6,794 nucleotides of DNA, from the NCBI GenBank assembly GCA_903828025.1, contig CAIKKO010000088.1, forward strand, positions 1 through 6,794, written 5' to 3'. The stretch comes from an uncultured Sphingomonadales bacterium. Lineage in GTDB: Bacteria; Pseudomonadota; Alphaproteobacteria; Sphingomonadales; Sphingomonadaceae. Each line of letters begins with the position of its first letter. The stretch's first letter is position 1. A model generated the notes under the pieces. That model searched no databases. It saw nothing but the letters and a program-made list of their open reading frames with translations, and was not told the DNA's origin. A program made the translations under genes and the position numbers. Below are positions 1 through 4,784 of the stretch, in pieces.

Positions 1-187
1 GCAGCTTGCGGCGCTGGCGGTGGAGCGGGGCTGTGCGCGGCTCGAATGGTCGGTGCTCGATTGGAACGCGCCGTCCATCGGCTTCTACAAGGCGCTCGGC
101 GCGCGAGCGATGGATGGTTGGACGATCATGCGGGTGGACGGCGCAGCGCTGCAACAGCTTGGCGCAGAGGCTGGAAAATCGGCCTGA
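1..187 (+). CDS. GNAT-family N-acetyltransferase, C-terminal end only
   Basis: An open frame enters from the left edge (first complete codon at base 2) and stops at TGA 185-187, giving 62 visible residues. The visible piece carries the typical end of a GNAT fold: a helix (QLAALAVERGC), the strand LEWSVLDWN, then N-x-P-S-x-x-FYKALGA. In this family the Asn and the FY..LGA segment belong to motif B, which helps bind acetyl-CoA. Family members transfer the acetyl group of acetyl-CoA to an amine, for example a polyamine, an antibiotic or a protein N-terminus. The substrate cannot be told because the N-terminal acceptor-binding part and the Q/RxxGxG/A pyrophosphate loop lie outside the window. The gene ends 21 bases before the next plus-strand gene, so co-transcription is possible. 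The GNAT call is fairly sure; the substrate is unknown. Confidence 0.85.
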   Translation, partial: QLAALAVERGCARLEWSVLDWNAPSIGFYKALGARAMDGWTIMRVDGAALQQLGAEAGKSA

Positions 188-208
188 AATGCCGTACATA
201 GACCTTGT

Positions 209-832
209 ATGACTGGCAAAGTGGATAGACGCGGGCTGATCAAGGGCGCGGCGGCAGCGGTTGCTGCGGCGGCGCTGCCTGCGCGCGTGTTCGCCCAGCC
301 CTACAGCGTTTCCGAGCAGCACCGCCGCATTCTGGGCGTGGCGCAGGAGCAGGTGGCGCGCGTCGGCGCAGTGCTGTGGCGCAAGGATGTGGTCGGCGTG
401 GCCGATTTCGCGCTGCCCTCGGCGCTGCCGCGGCTGCACTTCGCCGATCTGGAAAAGGGCGAGGTGCGCTCGTTCCTGGTGGCGCATGGCAAAGGCTCGG
501 ACCCCGAGCACGACGGCTTCCTCAAGCTCTTTTCCAACGAGGTCGGCAGCAACGCCACCTCGCGCGGGGCGTTCATCACGTATGAGTGGTACAAGGGCAA
601 ATACGGCACCTCGATCCGCCTGGGCGGGATCGACCCGGAAAACACCAACGCGCTGGACCGCGCCATCGTGATGCACCCGGCGTGGTACGCCAACCCGGAT
701 ATGCTGGAGAAATGGGGCAAACTCGGCCGCAGCGACGGCTGCTTCGCGATGCCCGAGGCCGATTTCAACGAGGCGCTGTGGCACCTTTCGGGCGGGCGGC
801 TTTTGTATGCGGATCGGCTGGGGATTTATTGA
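209..832 (+). CDS. Tat-exported murein L,D-transpeptidase catalytic-domain protein (YkuD_2 type)
   Basis: The 207-aa product starts with a twin-arginine signal: R7-R8-G-L-I-K, an Ala-rich hydrophobic stretch (14-23) and a likely signal-peptidase site after V27-F-A29. The rest matches the YkuD_2 family: DFALPS near 66-71, V-A-H93-GKG, F-S-N110, the I-V-M-H156 block, and G-R-S175-D-G-C178 with the catalytic-type Cys. In L,D-transpeptidases this His and Cys act on the tetrapeptide stem of peptidoglycan to form 3-3 cross-links or attach proteins. YkuD_2 members are mostly uncharacterised, so that reaction is inferred from the fold. Length is normal for the family. ATG 209 is preferred over GTG 221 because it leaves the Tat n-region intact; no strong ribosome-binding site is visible before it. 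The gene lies 21 bases after the GNAT gene, and its stop overlaps the next start by one base. Export through Tat rather than Sec is unusual for this fold and would imply folding before secretion. Confidence 0.9.
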   Translation: MTGKVDRRGLIKGAAAAVAAAALPARVFAQPYSVSEQHRRILGVAQEQVARVGAVLWRKDVVGVADFALPSALPRLHFADLEKGEVRSFLVAHGKGSDPEHDGFLKLFSNEVGSNATSRGAFITYEWYKGKYGTSIRLGGIDPENTNALDRAIVMHPAWYANPDMLEKWGKLGRSDGCFAMPEADFNEALWHLSGGRLLYADRLGIY

Positions 833-1149
833 TGTTTTTCCGGCGTCGCGCGCCCGAGGCTGTGCGGCTTGGCGAGACAGTGGCGTGGCTGCTCATGGTA
901 TCGCTACGCTGTCTGAGTGTGGCCGTGATTTGCATCATGATCGTTGGACTGCTGCTGAATTTCAGCTCGCACTTGTTCATGACGCAATTTTTGCCGTCCA
1001 TCATACTGCTGATCGCGCTGAACTTGGGCTTCGCTGGCATGCATGGGTTTTTCCGCAGCCTTCGTTTAGCCTACGAAGCTGAAGCCGACGAACGCTTGCG
1101 GAACGTCAGGCCGTTGGTCCACATGTCATCCGATCGCCATTTGGATTGA
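832..1149 (+). CDS. small two-helix membrane protein, unknown function
   Basis: A 105-aa product from ATG 832, which shares its A with the TGA stop of the preceding gene (TGATG). A purine-rich GGGGA about eight bases upstream could act as ribosome-binding site, and the overlap suggests translational coupling. The protein has a basic N-terminus (FFRRR), a hydrophobic segment at about 18-43, a second at about 51-72, and a charged tail (YEAEADERLRNVRP). This is the pattern of a helical hairpin with both ends in the cytoplasm by the positive-inside rule. I do not recognise a family. Its base composition is visibly less GC-rich than the flanking genes, especially over 900-1050, which may mean relaxed selection or later acquisition. 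The same frame stays open upstream to an ATG at 586, but that extension runs inside the transpeptidase gene and is not credible. Its tie to the upstream transpeptidase is inferred only from the overlap. Confidence 0.65.
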   Translation: MFFRRRAPEAVRLGETVAWLLMVSLRCLSVAVICIMIVGLLLNFSSHLFMTQFLPSIILLIALNLGFAGMHGFFRSLRLAYEAEADERLRNVRPLVHMSSDRHLD

Positions 1150-1190
1150 ACCTACCTTTCGCTTGATCGAGCCAAATAGCCTTCGCCCAC

Positions 1191-1279
1191 ACCCTTCGTC
1201 ATCCCCGCGAAAGCGGGGATCCAGAGCGGCGCAGCGCTGTGGCACCCTGGATCCCCGCCTTCGCGGGGATGACGAGGGT
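1191..1279. repeat. REPIN-like element 1 (two inverted REP hairpins)
   Basis: Two arms of about 34 bases (1191-1224 and 1247-1279) are near-perfect inverted copies, differing at one base in the hairpin loop and by one missing base at the outer edge. A 22-base spacer separates them. Each arm also folds on its own: ATCCCCGC and GCGGGGAT pair around a four-base loop (GAAA in the left arm, CTTC in the right). This is the layout of REP doublets or REPINs. It sits in the gap between the stop of the 832-1149 gene and the stop of the minus-strand nuclease gene, where such hairpins could end transcription from both sides. It resembles the element at 1691-1778 and has the same orientation. Confidence 0.9.
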
Positions 1280-1303
1280 GGGAGGGAAAGGCTGGTGCGC
1301 CGT

Positions 1304-1621
1304 TCAATCCGTGGGCAGCGCTGGAAACCCGAAATCCTCGGCCAGATCGCGCCAACGGGGATTGTCCTTCTCGAACAGGTTGAGCTTCCATTCGCGCTCC
1401 CACTTCTTGAGGCGCTTCTCGCGAATGATCGCGTGTTCCATCGTGGCGTGTTGTTCGAACCAGACGAGGCGGTGGATCGTGTGCCTTTTGGTGAACCCGC
1501 CGAACGTGCCCTCGCGGTGCTGGTGGATGCGCTGGAGCAGGTTTGATGTGACGCCGATGTAGAGCGTGCCGTTGCGGCGCGATGCCAGCAGATAGACTGT
1601 TGGTTGGAAGTCTTGACGCAC
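1304..1621 (-). CDS. GIY-YIG nuclease-domain protein
   Basis: A 105-aa single-domain GIY-YIG protein. The two core strands read V9-Y10-L and L20-Y21-I-G23, followed by G-V-T-S and R31. The conserved AIIREK-x-LKKW block supplies the metal-binding E68. Y10, Y21, R31 and E68 correspond to the residues known to be essential in GIY-YIG nucleases, so the active site looks intact. The size fits the short UrvC-N/YhbQ-like proteins that lack an extra DNA-binding domain; their cellular role is mostly unknown. The start is taken as GTG at 1621: the frame is open further upstream to a TGA but contains no ATG, and no good ribosome-binding site is seen. The gene is flanked on both sides by REPIN-like elements, 24 bases beyond its stop and about 70 bases before its start. 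DNA repair, mobility and simple passenger status are all possible. Confidence 0.88.
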   Translation of the reverse strand: MRQDFQPTVYLLASRRNGTLYIGVTSNLLQRIHQHREGTFGGFTKRHTIHRLVWFEQHATMEHAIIREKRLKKWEREWKLNLFEKDNPRWRDLAEDFGFPALPTD

Positions 1622-1647
1622 GAAGGCACGGTAACAGGTTAGCGGAA

Positions 1648-1688
1648 GTTTCGGAACGGTGAACGGTTGTTCCGTTCATTCCCGAAAC
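1648..1688. repeat. imperfect inverted repeat upstream of the GIY-YIG gene
   Basis: The outer edges GTTTCGG (1648-1654) and CCGAAAC (1682-1688) are exact inverted copies, and inside them GTGAACGG and CCGTTCAT continue the pairing with small mismatches. The sequence differs from the REP arms next to it. It lies 27 bases upstream of the GTG start, in the leader or promoter region of the nuclease gene, so it may be an operator, a leader hairpin or the edge of a mobile unit. Its function is not shown by the sequence. Confidence 0.55.
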
Positions 1689-1690
1689 AT

Positions 1691-1778
1691 CTCTTCGTCA
1701 TTCCCGCGCAGCCGGGAATCCAGGGCGAGGTGGCGCTGCGGGGCTCTGGATCCCCGGCTTCGCGGGGATGACGAAAAG
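1691..1778. repeat. REPIN-like element 2 (two inverted REP hairpins)
   Basis: A left arm (about 1691-1723) and a right arm (about 1746-1778) form an imperfect inverted pair around a 22-base spacer. The left arm has its own hairpin, ATTCCCG / CGGGAAT with a six-base loop. The right arm carries the ATCCCC...GGGGAT version. The spacer shares GCGCTG and a following CTGGATCC with element 1 in the same order, so both elements point the same way. The arms have diverged more than in element 1 (ATTCCC against ATCCCC). The element lies between the minus-strand transpeptidase stop and the minus-strand nuclease start and could act as a terminator or mRNA-stabilising structure for the former. Confidence 0.85.
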
Positions 1779-1783
1779 GGGGA

Positions 1784-1799
1784 CGGGGATGACGAGGGG
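1784..1799. repeat. REP end fragment (third partial copy)
   Basis: CGGGGATGACGA at 1763-1774 (end of element 2) recurs exactly at 1784-1795, and GGGG follows. This is a lone outer end of a REP arm, 21 bases downstream of its twin. It probably came from a slipped duplication or is the remnant of a deleted element. Confidence 0.6.
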
Positions 1800-1831
1800 A
1801 TCGGGAGTATGAAGCCGCGAGGCCCCATACC

Positions 1832-3247
1832 CTACAGCGGATTGTCCAGCTTGATGATCGCCTCGGTGCTCTTGCGCTGGTCGGTGTGGAGTTCGCGCGG
1901 TTTGGCGAAGCTGGCGATGACGGGGGCGTCGCGGGCGTAGAGGTCGGCGAAGCTGCGCATCAGCCCGTTCACGTCGCGCGCGACGGTGAAGTAGGTGATG
2001 TAGACCGGCCAGGGCTTGGTCATCGGCACTTTGGTATATTTGCCCGAGAGGTTGTATTCGACCGCGGTTTCGGGCGGCAGGTCGGCGCCGAGGATGGCCA
2101 TGGTCATCGCCAGTTCGGTGGCGCGTTCGGCGCGGATGCAGCCATGGCTGAGCGCACGTTCGGGCAGGGCAAACAGCGCGCGGTTGGGCGTATCGTGGAT
2201 GTAGATCGCGTGCTCGTTGGGCATGTCGAGCTTCACGCGGCCCAGCGAATTGGTCTCGCCCGGCTGCTGCACCACGGTGATCGTGCCGTCCGCCGCCTTG
2301 GTGGCGACATAGCCCTCACGCTTGGCCTTGGCCGGGCTGGCGATCAGCTTTGCGCCCAGCCCTTCGCCCACCACGATGGATTGCGGCACGGTCCAGGTCG
2401 GGTTGAACACCACGTTTTTCACATGCTCGGCGAGCTGCGGTGTCGCGGTCTTGCCGGGCCGCCCGACGATGGCGCGGTAGGTGCGGATGATCTTGTTGTT
2501 GACCGTGAGCCGCAGCTCCTGCTCGGGCACGTTGATGATGAGGTATTGCAGCCCCATGTCGCGCGCCAGCCAGCGCCAGCGGTCCATATTGGCCTTGATC
2601 ATCGCGATCTGGCGCGGGTCTTTCGCCTTGGACAGCATGTCACGCAGCAGCGCATAATCGGGGTGCGTGGGGGCGAGCGAGGCGAGCACGCCGGGAATGT
2701 CGTGCGTTTCGGTGGCCTGCGCGAGCAGCTGGGCATTGGGGTGCAGATCCTGATCGGGATCGACCGCGAACCACTGCACCCGCGCCGTCATCGGCGTGCG
2801 GCCATCGCGCAAGTCTTCCGCCAGCCACACGAACAGGCGGCTGGCGAGCGTATCGAGATCGGCGCTTTCGCCCTTGGCCAGCGCGGCGGCGAGCTTGGCG
2901 GGTTCATAGTCGGCCGGGGTGAGCCCGTCGCTGCGGCTGTCCTTGATTGCGGCGAGCAGCGCCTGCGCATCGGGGATAGTCCAGTGCGCCAAGGGCGGCG
3001 GGGCGGGAACAGCAACGGCCTGCGGAACGGCCTGAGGGACCGCTTGTGGCGCCGGGCTGGTATTGGGTGCCGGTGCCGGGCTCGCCACCGGCGCGGGGGC
3101 CTTGGGGGCTTGCACGACGGGCTTGGCGGGCAGGGTCAGGTCGATCGGCCCTTGCGGCGCGGCGCTGACAGGGGCAGCCAGCATGGTCATGCCGATCGCG
3201 CTGGCGGCGAGCAGGCCGCCGAGGCTGGTCCGATTGTTCATGCGCAT
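1832..3247 (-). CDS. secreted L,D-transpeptidase, LdtD/YcbB-like without peptidoglycan-binding domain
   Basis: From ATG 3247 the product is 471 aa. It has a Sec signal peptide (about 1-29, site after P-V-S-A29), a Pro/Ala-rich linker (about 40-86) and a scaffold region with D-G-L-T-P-ADY (107-114), H-P-D-Y (195-198) and N-M-D-R-W-R-W-L (220-227). A YkuD catalytic domain follows from about 235: Y-I-H351-D-T-P and S367-H-G-C370-I-R. H351 and C370 are the expected catalytic pair. Such enzymes make 3-3 (mDAP-mDAP) cross-links in the periplasm, using tetrapeptide donors. E. coli LdtD has a peptidoglycan-binding domain between the H-P-x-Y and R-W-R-W-L motifs; here only about 20 residues separate them, so that domain is absent. 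The frame opens 22 codons earlier at 3313, but the signal peptide favours 3247 (or ATG 3241); an AGGA lies 12 bases before 3247. The gene is divergent from the permease and ends in TAG. Confidence 0.92.
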   Translation of the reverse strand: MRMNNRTSLGGLLAASAIGMTMLAAPVSAAPQGPIDLTLPAKPVVQAPKAPAPVASPAPAPNTSPAPQAVPQAVPQAVAVPAPPPLAHWTIPDAQALLAAIKDSRSDGLTPADYEPAKLAAALAKGESADLDTLASRLFVWLAEDLRDGRTPMTARVQWFAVDPDQDLHPNAQLLAQATETHDIPGVLASLAPTHPDYALLRDMLSKAKDPRQIAMIKANMDRWRWLARDMGLQYLIINVPEQELRLTVNNKIIRTYRAIVGRPGKTATPQLAEHVKNVVFNPTWTVPQSIVVGEGLGAKLIASPAKAKREGYVATKAADGTITVVQQPGETNSLGRVKLDMPNEHAIYIHDTPNRALFALPERALSHGCIRAERATELAMTMAILGADLPPETAVEYNLSGKYTKVPMTKPWPVYITYFTVARDVNGLMRSFADLYARDAPVIASFAKPRELHTDQRKSTEAIIKLDNPL

Positions 3248-3412
3248 GGCTCTCGTCTTTCCTGTTCGCCGCCCCGGCCCGTGCGGGATTCCTGCCCGAA
3301 GCCGGCGCTGCAATCAAGCAAAGCGGCTGACTGGAGGCTGAATCGGGCGTGGGAAATTGTCGCGGGGCCGTGCGCCTTTGCGCTGGGCGTTGCCGGTCGC
3401 TATGGGCGGGCC
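3248..3412. promoter_or_regulatory. divergent intergenic region between the transpeptidase and permease genes
   Basis: This 165-bp gap must hold the promoters for the minus-strand transpeptidase and, unless it has a more distant one, the plus-strand permease. It is GC-rich throughout. I see no convincing -35/-10 pair, no strong palindrome and no known operator in it. A GGAGG at about 3333 is too far from the permease ATG to be its ribosome-binding site. The assignment rests on gene arrangement alone. Confidence 0.35.
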
Positions 3413-4309
3413 ATGCGGCGCCATACCACTCTCCTGCCGGTTCTGGTCGCGCTGACGGGAATGGCCTGTTTCGGCGTGATGGACGGCTTCATGAAAGCCG
3501 CGTCGATCACTCTGGGCGCTTACGCCGCGCTGTATTGGCGCAATCTGGCGGGCACGCTGATGATGTTGCCGATCTGGCTGATGCGCGGCAACAAGGACGG
3601 ACGGCGGGGCCTGCCCGGCCGGGCGGCGATGCGGCTCCATATCCTGCGCTCGTGTGTGTCCGGGATCATGGCGGTGCTGTTTTTCTATGGCCTTGCCCGC
3701 ACGCCGGTGGCCGAAGCCATGGCGCTTTCGTTCATCGCGCCGCTGCTCGCGCTCTATCTCGCGGCGGCCACGCTGGGCGAAGAGCTTGCGCCGCGCGCGG
3801 TGGGCGGATCGGTGGTCGCGCTGGCCGGGGTCGGGGTGATCGTGGCGGGCAAGTTCGGCGGGCACTACAATGCCGAAAGCATCAAAGGCCTCGTCGCGAT
3901 TCTCGCCTCGGCGGTGCTTTATGCGTGGAACCTTGTGCTGCAGCGCCGCCAGTCGCAACTCGCAAGCCCTGAAGAAATCTCGTTTTTCCAGACCCTCTTC
4001 ATCTTCTGCCTGCTGGGGCTTGGCGCATGGTGGTTCGCGCCGCCGCCCGCGCTGCCTATGTGGCCGATCCTCGCCGCGTCCGCCGTGCTGTCGGTCGGCT
4101 CGCTCATGCTGCTGGGCTGGGCTTATGCGCGGGCCGAGGCGCAAGTGCTGGTGCCGCTGGAATATACCGCGTTCATCTGGGCGGCGATCGTGGGCTGGGT
4201 CGCCTTTTCCGAGCCGCTCACGCTGCACACTCTGGCGGGCGTGGTGCTGATCGTCGCGGGTTGCCTGATTGCACTCAGGCGCGCCGATCCCGCTGCTACG
4301 CACGCCTGA
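3413..4309 (+). CDS. EamA/DMT-superfamily permease
   Basis: A 298-aa inner-membrane protein with two tandem EamA repeats (about 8-146 and 156-288), each of about five helices, for ten in all. Family hallmarks are visible: Y-W-R-N near 41-44, FYGLARTPVAEA (91-102) with I-A-P-L-L-A after it, L-G-E-E-L ending the first half's fourth helix, and in the second half A-E-A-Q-x-L-V-P-L-E-Y (241-251) and F-S-E-P-L-T (265-270). DMT permeases move small metabolites (amino acids, purines, S-adenosylmethionine, riboflavin and others); sequence alone does not tell which substrate or whether it is import or export. ATG 3413 is chosen because the first helix begins at about residue 7 and no ATG or GTG lies close upstream in frame. 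The same frame is open far upstream, antisense to the transpeptidase gene, but that is a GC-driven artefact. It converges on the 56-aa gene, with 22 bases between the stops. Confidence 0.92.
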   Translation: MRRHTTLLPVLVALTGMACFGVMDGFMKAASITLGAYAALYWRNLAGTLMMLPIWLMRGNKDGRRGLPGRAAMRLHILRSCVSGIMAVLFFYGLARTPVAEAMALSFIAPLLALYLAAATLGEELAPRAVGGSVVALAGVGVIVAGKFGGHYNAESIKGLVAILASAVLYAWNLVLQRRQSQLASPEEISFFQTLFIFCLLGLGAWWFAPPPALPMWPILAASAVLSVGSLMLLGWAYARAEAQVLVPLEYTAFIWAAIVGWVAFSEPLTLHTLAGVVLIVAGCLIALRRADPAATHA

Positions 4310-4331
4310 GCGCCGCTGCGTTTTCTGGCCG

Positions 4332-4502
4332 TCAGTTTCCGAGCGAAGCGCTGAGCGCCTGAAACGCCGCGCCGACCAGCACGGCAAACGACAGCGCCCC
4401 CACGATCAACTGCGCCGCGAACGCGGACGAGCGCGCCTCGGGATGCGCCGGGCGCGGCTCATAAGCCGGGTGACGACGGTGTACGGAAGTCCGATGTGGC
4501 AT
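4332..4502 (-). CDS. small single-helix membrane protein (56 aa)
   Basis: Reading the minus strand from ATG 4502 gives 56 residues ending at TGA 4334-4332. The N-terminal half is basic and His/Pro-rich (MPHRTSVHRRHPAYEPRP). It is followed by one hydrophobic helix at about 27-49 (AFAAQLIVGALSFAVLVGAA), and the protein ends S-L-G-N. An AAGGG ribosome-binding site sits eight bases before the ATG, which is better than at most genes here and is the main reason to believe the ORF. The positive-inside rule predicts the basic N-terminus in the cytoplasm. I do not recognise a family. It is divergent from acnA and converges on the permease gene. A CCAGC-AAC-GCTGG palindrome lies in its 5' leader. It could be an accessory subunit of a membrane complex, but nothing in the window shows which. 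Confidence 0.65.
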   Translation of the reverse strand: MPHRTSVHRRHPAYEPRPAHPEARSSAFAAQLIVGALSFAVLVGAAFQALSASLGN

Positions 4503-4524
4503 GGCAGAGGCCCTTTCATTTGAG

Positions 4525-4537
4525 CCAGCAACGCTGG
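4525..4537. promoter_or_regulatory. short perfect palindrome in the leader of the 56-aa gene
   Basis: CCAGC-AAC-GCTGG has five-base arms around a three-base centre, 23 bases upstream of the minus-strand ATG 4502. It lies between the AT-rich island and the gene. It could be a small operator or a leader hairpin, but arms this short can also occur by chance. Confidence 0.3.
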
Positions 4538-4540
4538 GGG

Positions 4541-4604
4541 ACTTCTACATAAGACAGTTTTGTTAAAAAAGAAGCGTTATTGAAATATATTTGTAACGTA
4601 TGGT
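4541..4604. promoter_or_regulatory. AT-rich island, likely divergent promoter region for acnA and the 56-aa gene
   Basis: In strong contrast to the GC-rich surroundings, this stretch contains GTTAAAAAAG and TTGAAATATATTTG. Such islands between divergent genes usually hold promoters. On the plus strand a weak pair TTATTG (4577-4582) and TATGGT (4599-4604) with 16-base spacing could serve acnA, leaving a leader of about 170 bases. An alternative is TTGTTA (4560-4565) with AAATAT (4583-4588). No sharp match to a known iron-regulator box (Fur, Irr, RirA) was seen. The exact elements are uncertain. Confidence 0.4.
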
Positions 4605-4690
4605 CCGGGAGCCGCGAACCACGCGCGGTGTGACTATGCATTCCATGCAGGGCGGAGCCTTGACGCGGGGCGCATCTCCGCGCATCGCGC

Positions 4691-4734
4691 TTGCCGTCGT
4701 GCAGGCCTTCCGGGGGGCGGCCCCGCCACGGCAA
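4691..4734 (+). other. possible hairpin in the acnA leader
   Basis: TTGCCGT at 4691-4697 and ACGGCAA at 4728-4734 are exact inverted copies. Between them GGCGG-CC-CCGCC offers a second inner stem. If transcription starts in the AT-rich island, this hairpin would be in the acnA mRNA about 50 bases before the start codon. The right arm overlaps the first unit of the tandem repeat. No T-run follows, so it does not look like an intrinsic terminator. Confidence 0.35.
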
Positions 4735-4763
4735 ATGGCATCAGCCGCGGCAAACGGCATCAG
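4726..4763. repeat. 19-bp tandem direct repeat just upstream of acnA
   Basis: Two adjoining 19-base units (4726-4744 and 4745-4763) share 17 of 19 bases; the core reads CGGCAAAYGGCATCAG. The second unit ends 21 bases before the acnA ATG. It may be a binding site for a regulator or a chance slippage duplication. Because the units carry the sequence of the right hairpin arm, either could pair with TTGCCGT at 4691, which would allow two alternative leader folds (GCGGCAA in the second unit pairs one base less well). Confidence 0.7.
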
Positions 4764-4784
4764 CAGAAGGAACTAGGCTCAGCC

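Noticed and set aside
586..831. Upstream extension of the two-helix membrane protein to an ATG at 586
   Set aside because: The extension lies wholly inside the transpeptidase gene in another frame and adds an unstructured Arg/Gly/His-rich segment; ATG 832 is placed as expected for coupled translation.
1126..1679. Longer overlapping minus-strand frames (167 and 175 codons) across the nuclease gene and REPIN 1
   Set aside because: They are shifted frames of the GIY-YIG gene that also read through the REP palindrome; only the 105-aa frame carries the nuclease motifs.
1191..1800. CRISPR array or insertion sequence
   Set aside because: The repeats are palindromic doublets with unequal distances and no series of spacers; there is no transposase and no clear target-site duplication around the island.
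1886..3412. Long plus-strand open frame (about 510 codons) running antisense to the transpeptidase gene and in frame into the permease
   Set aside because: Its translation is low-complexity Gly/Arg/His/Val-rich with no family features, while the opposite strand encodes a clear transpeptidase. Only the part from 3413 is real. A gene caller could wrongly extend the permease start into it.
4274..4310. Inverted repeat CTCAGGCG / CGCCTGAG at the end of the permease gene as a terminator
   Set aside because: The arms are 21 bases apart, mostly within coding sequence, and no T-run follows, so it does not look like an intrinsic terminator.
3314..4387. 357-codon minus-strand frame opposite the permease
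   Set aside because: The translation is Arg/Gln/His-rich and highly charged, typical of the antisense of a membrane protein gene; the permease frame has clear helices and EamA motifs.
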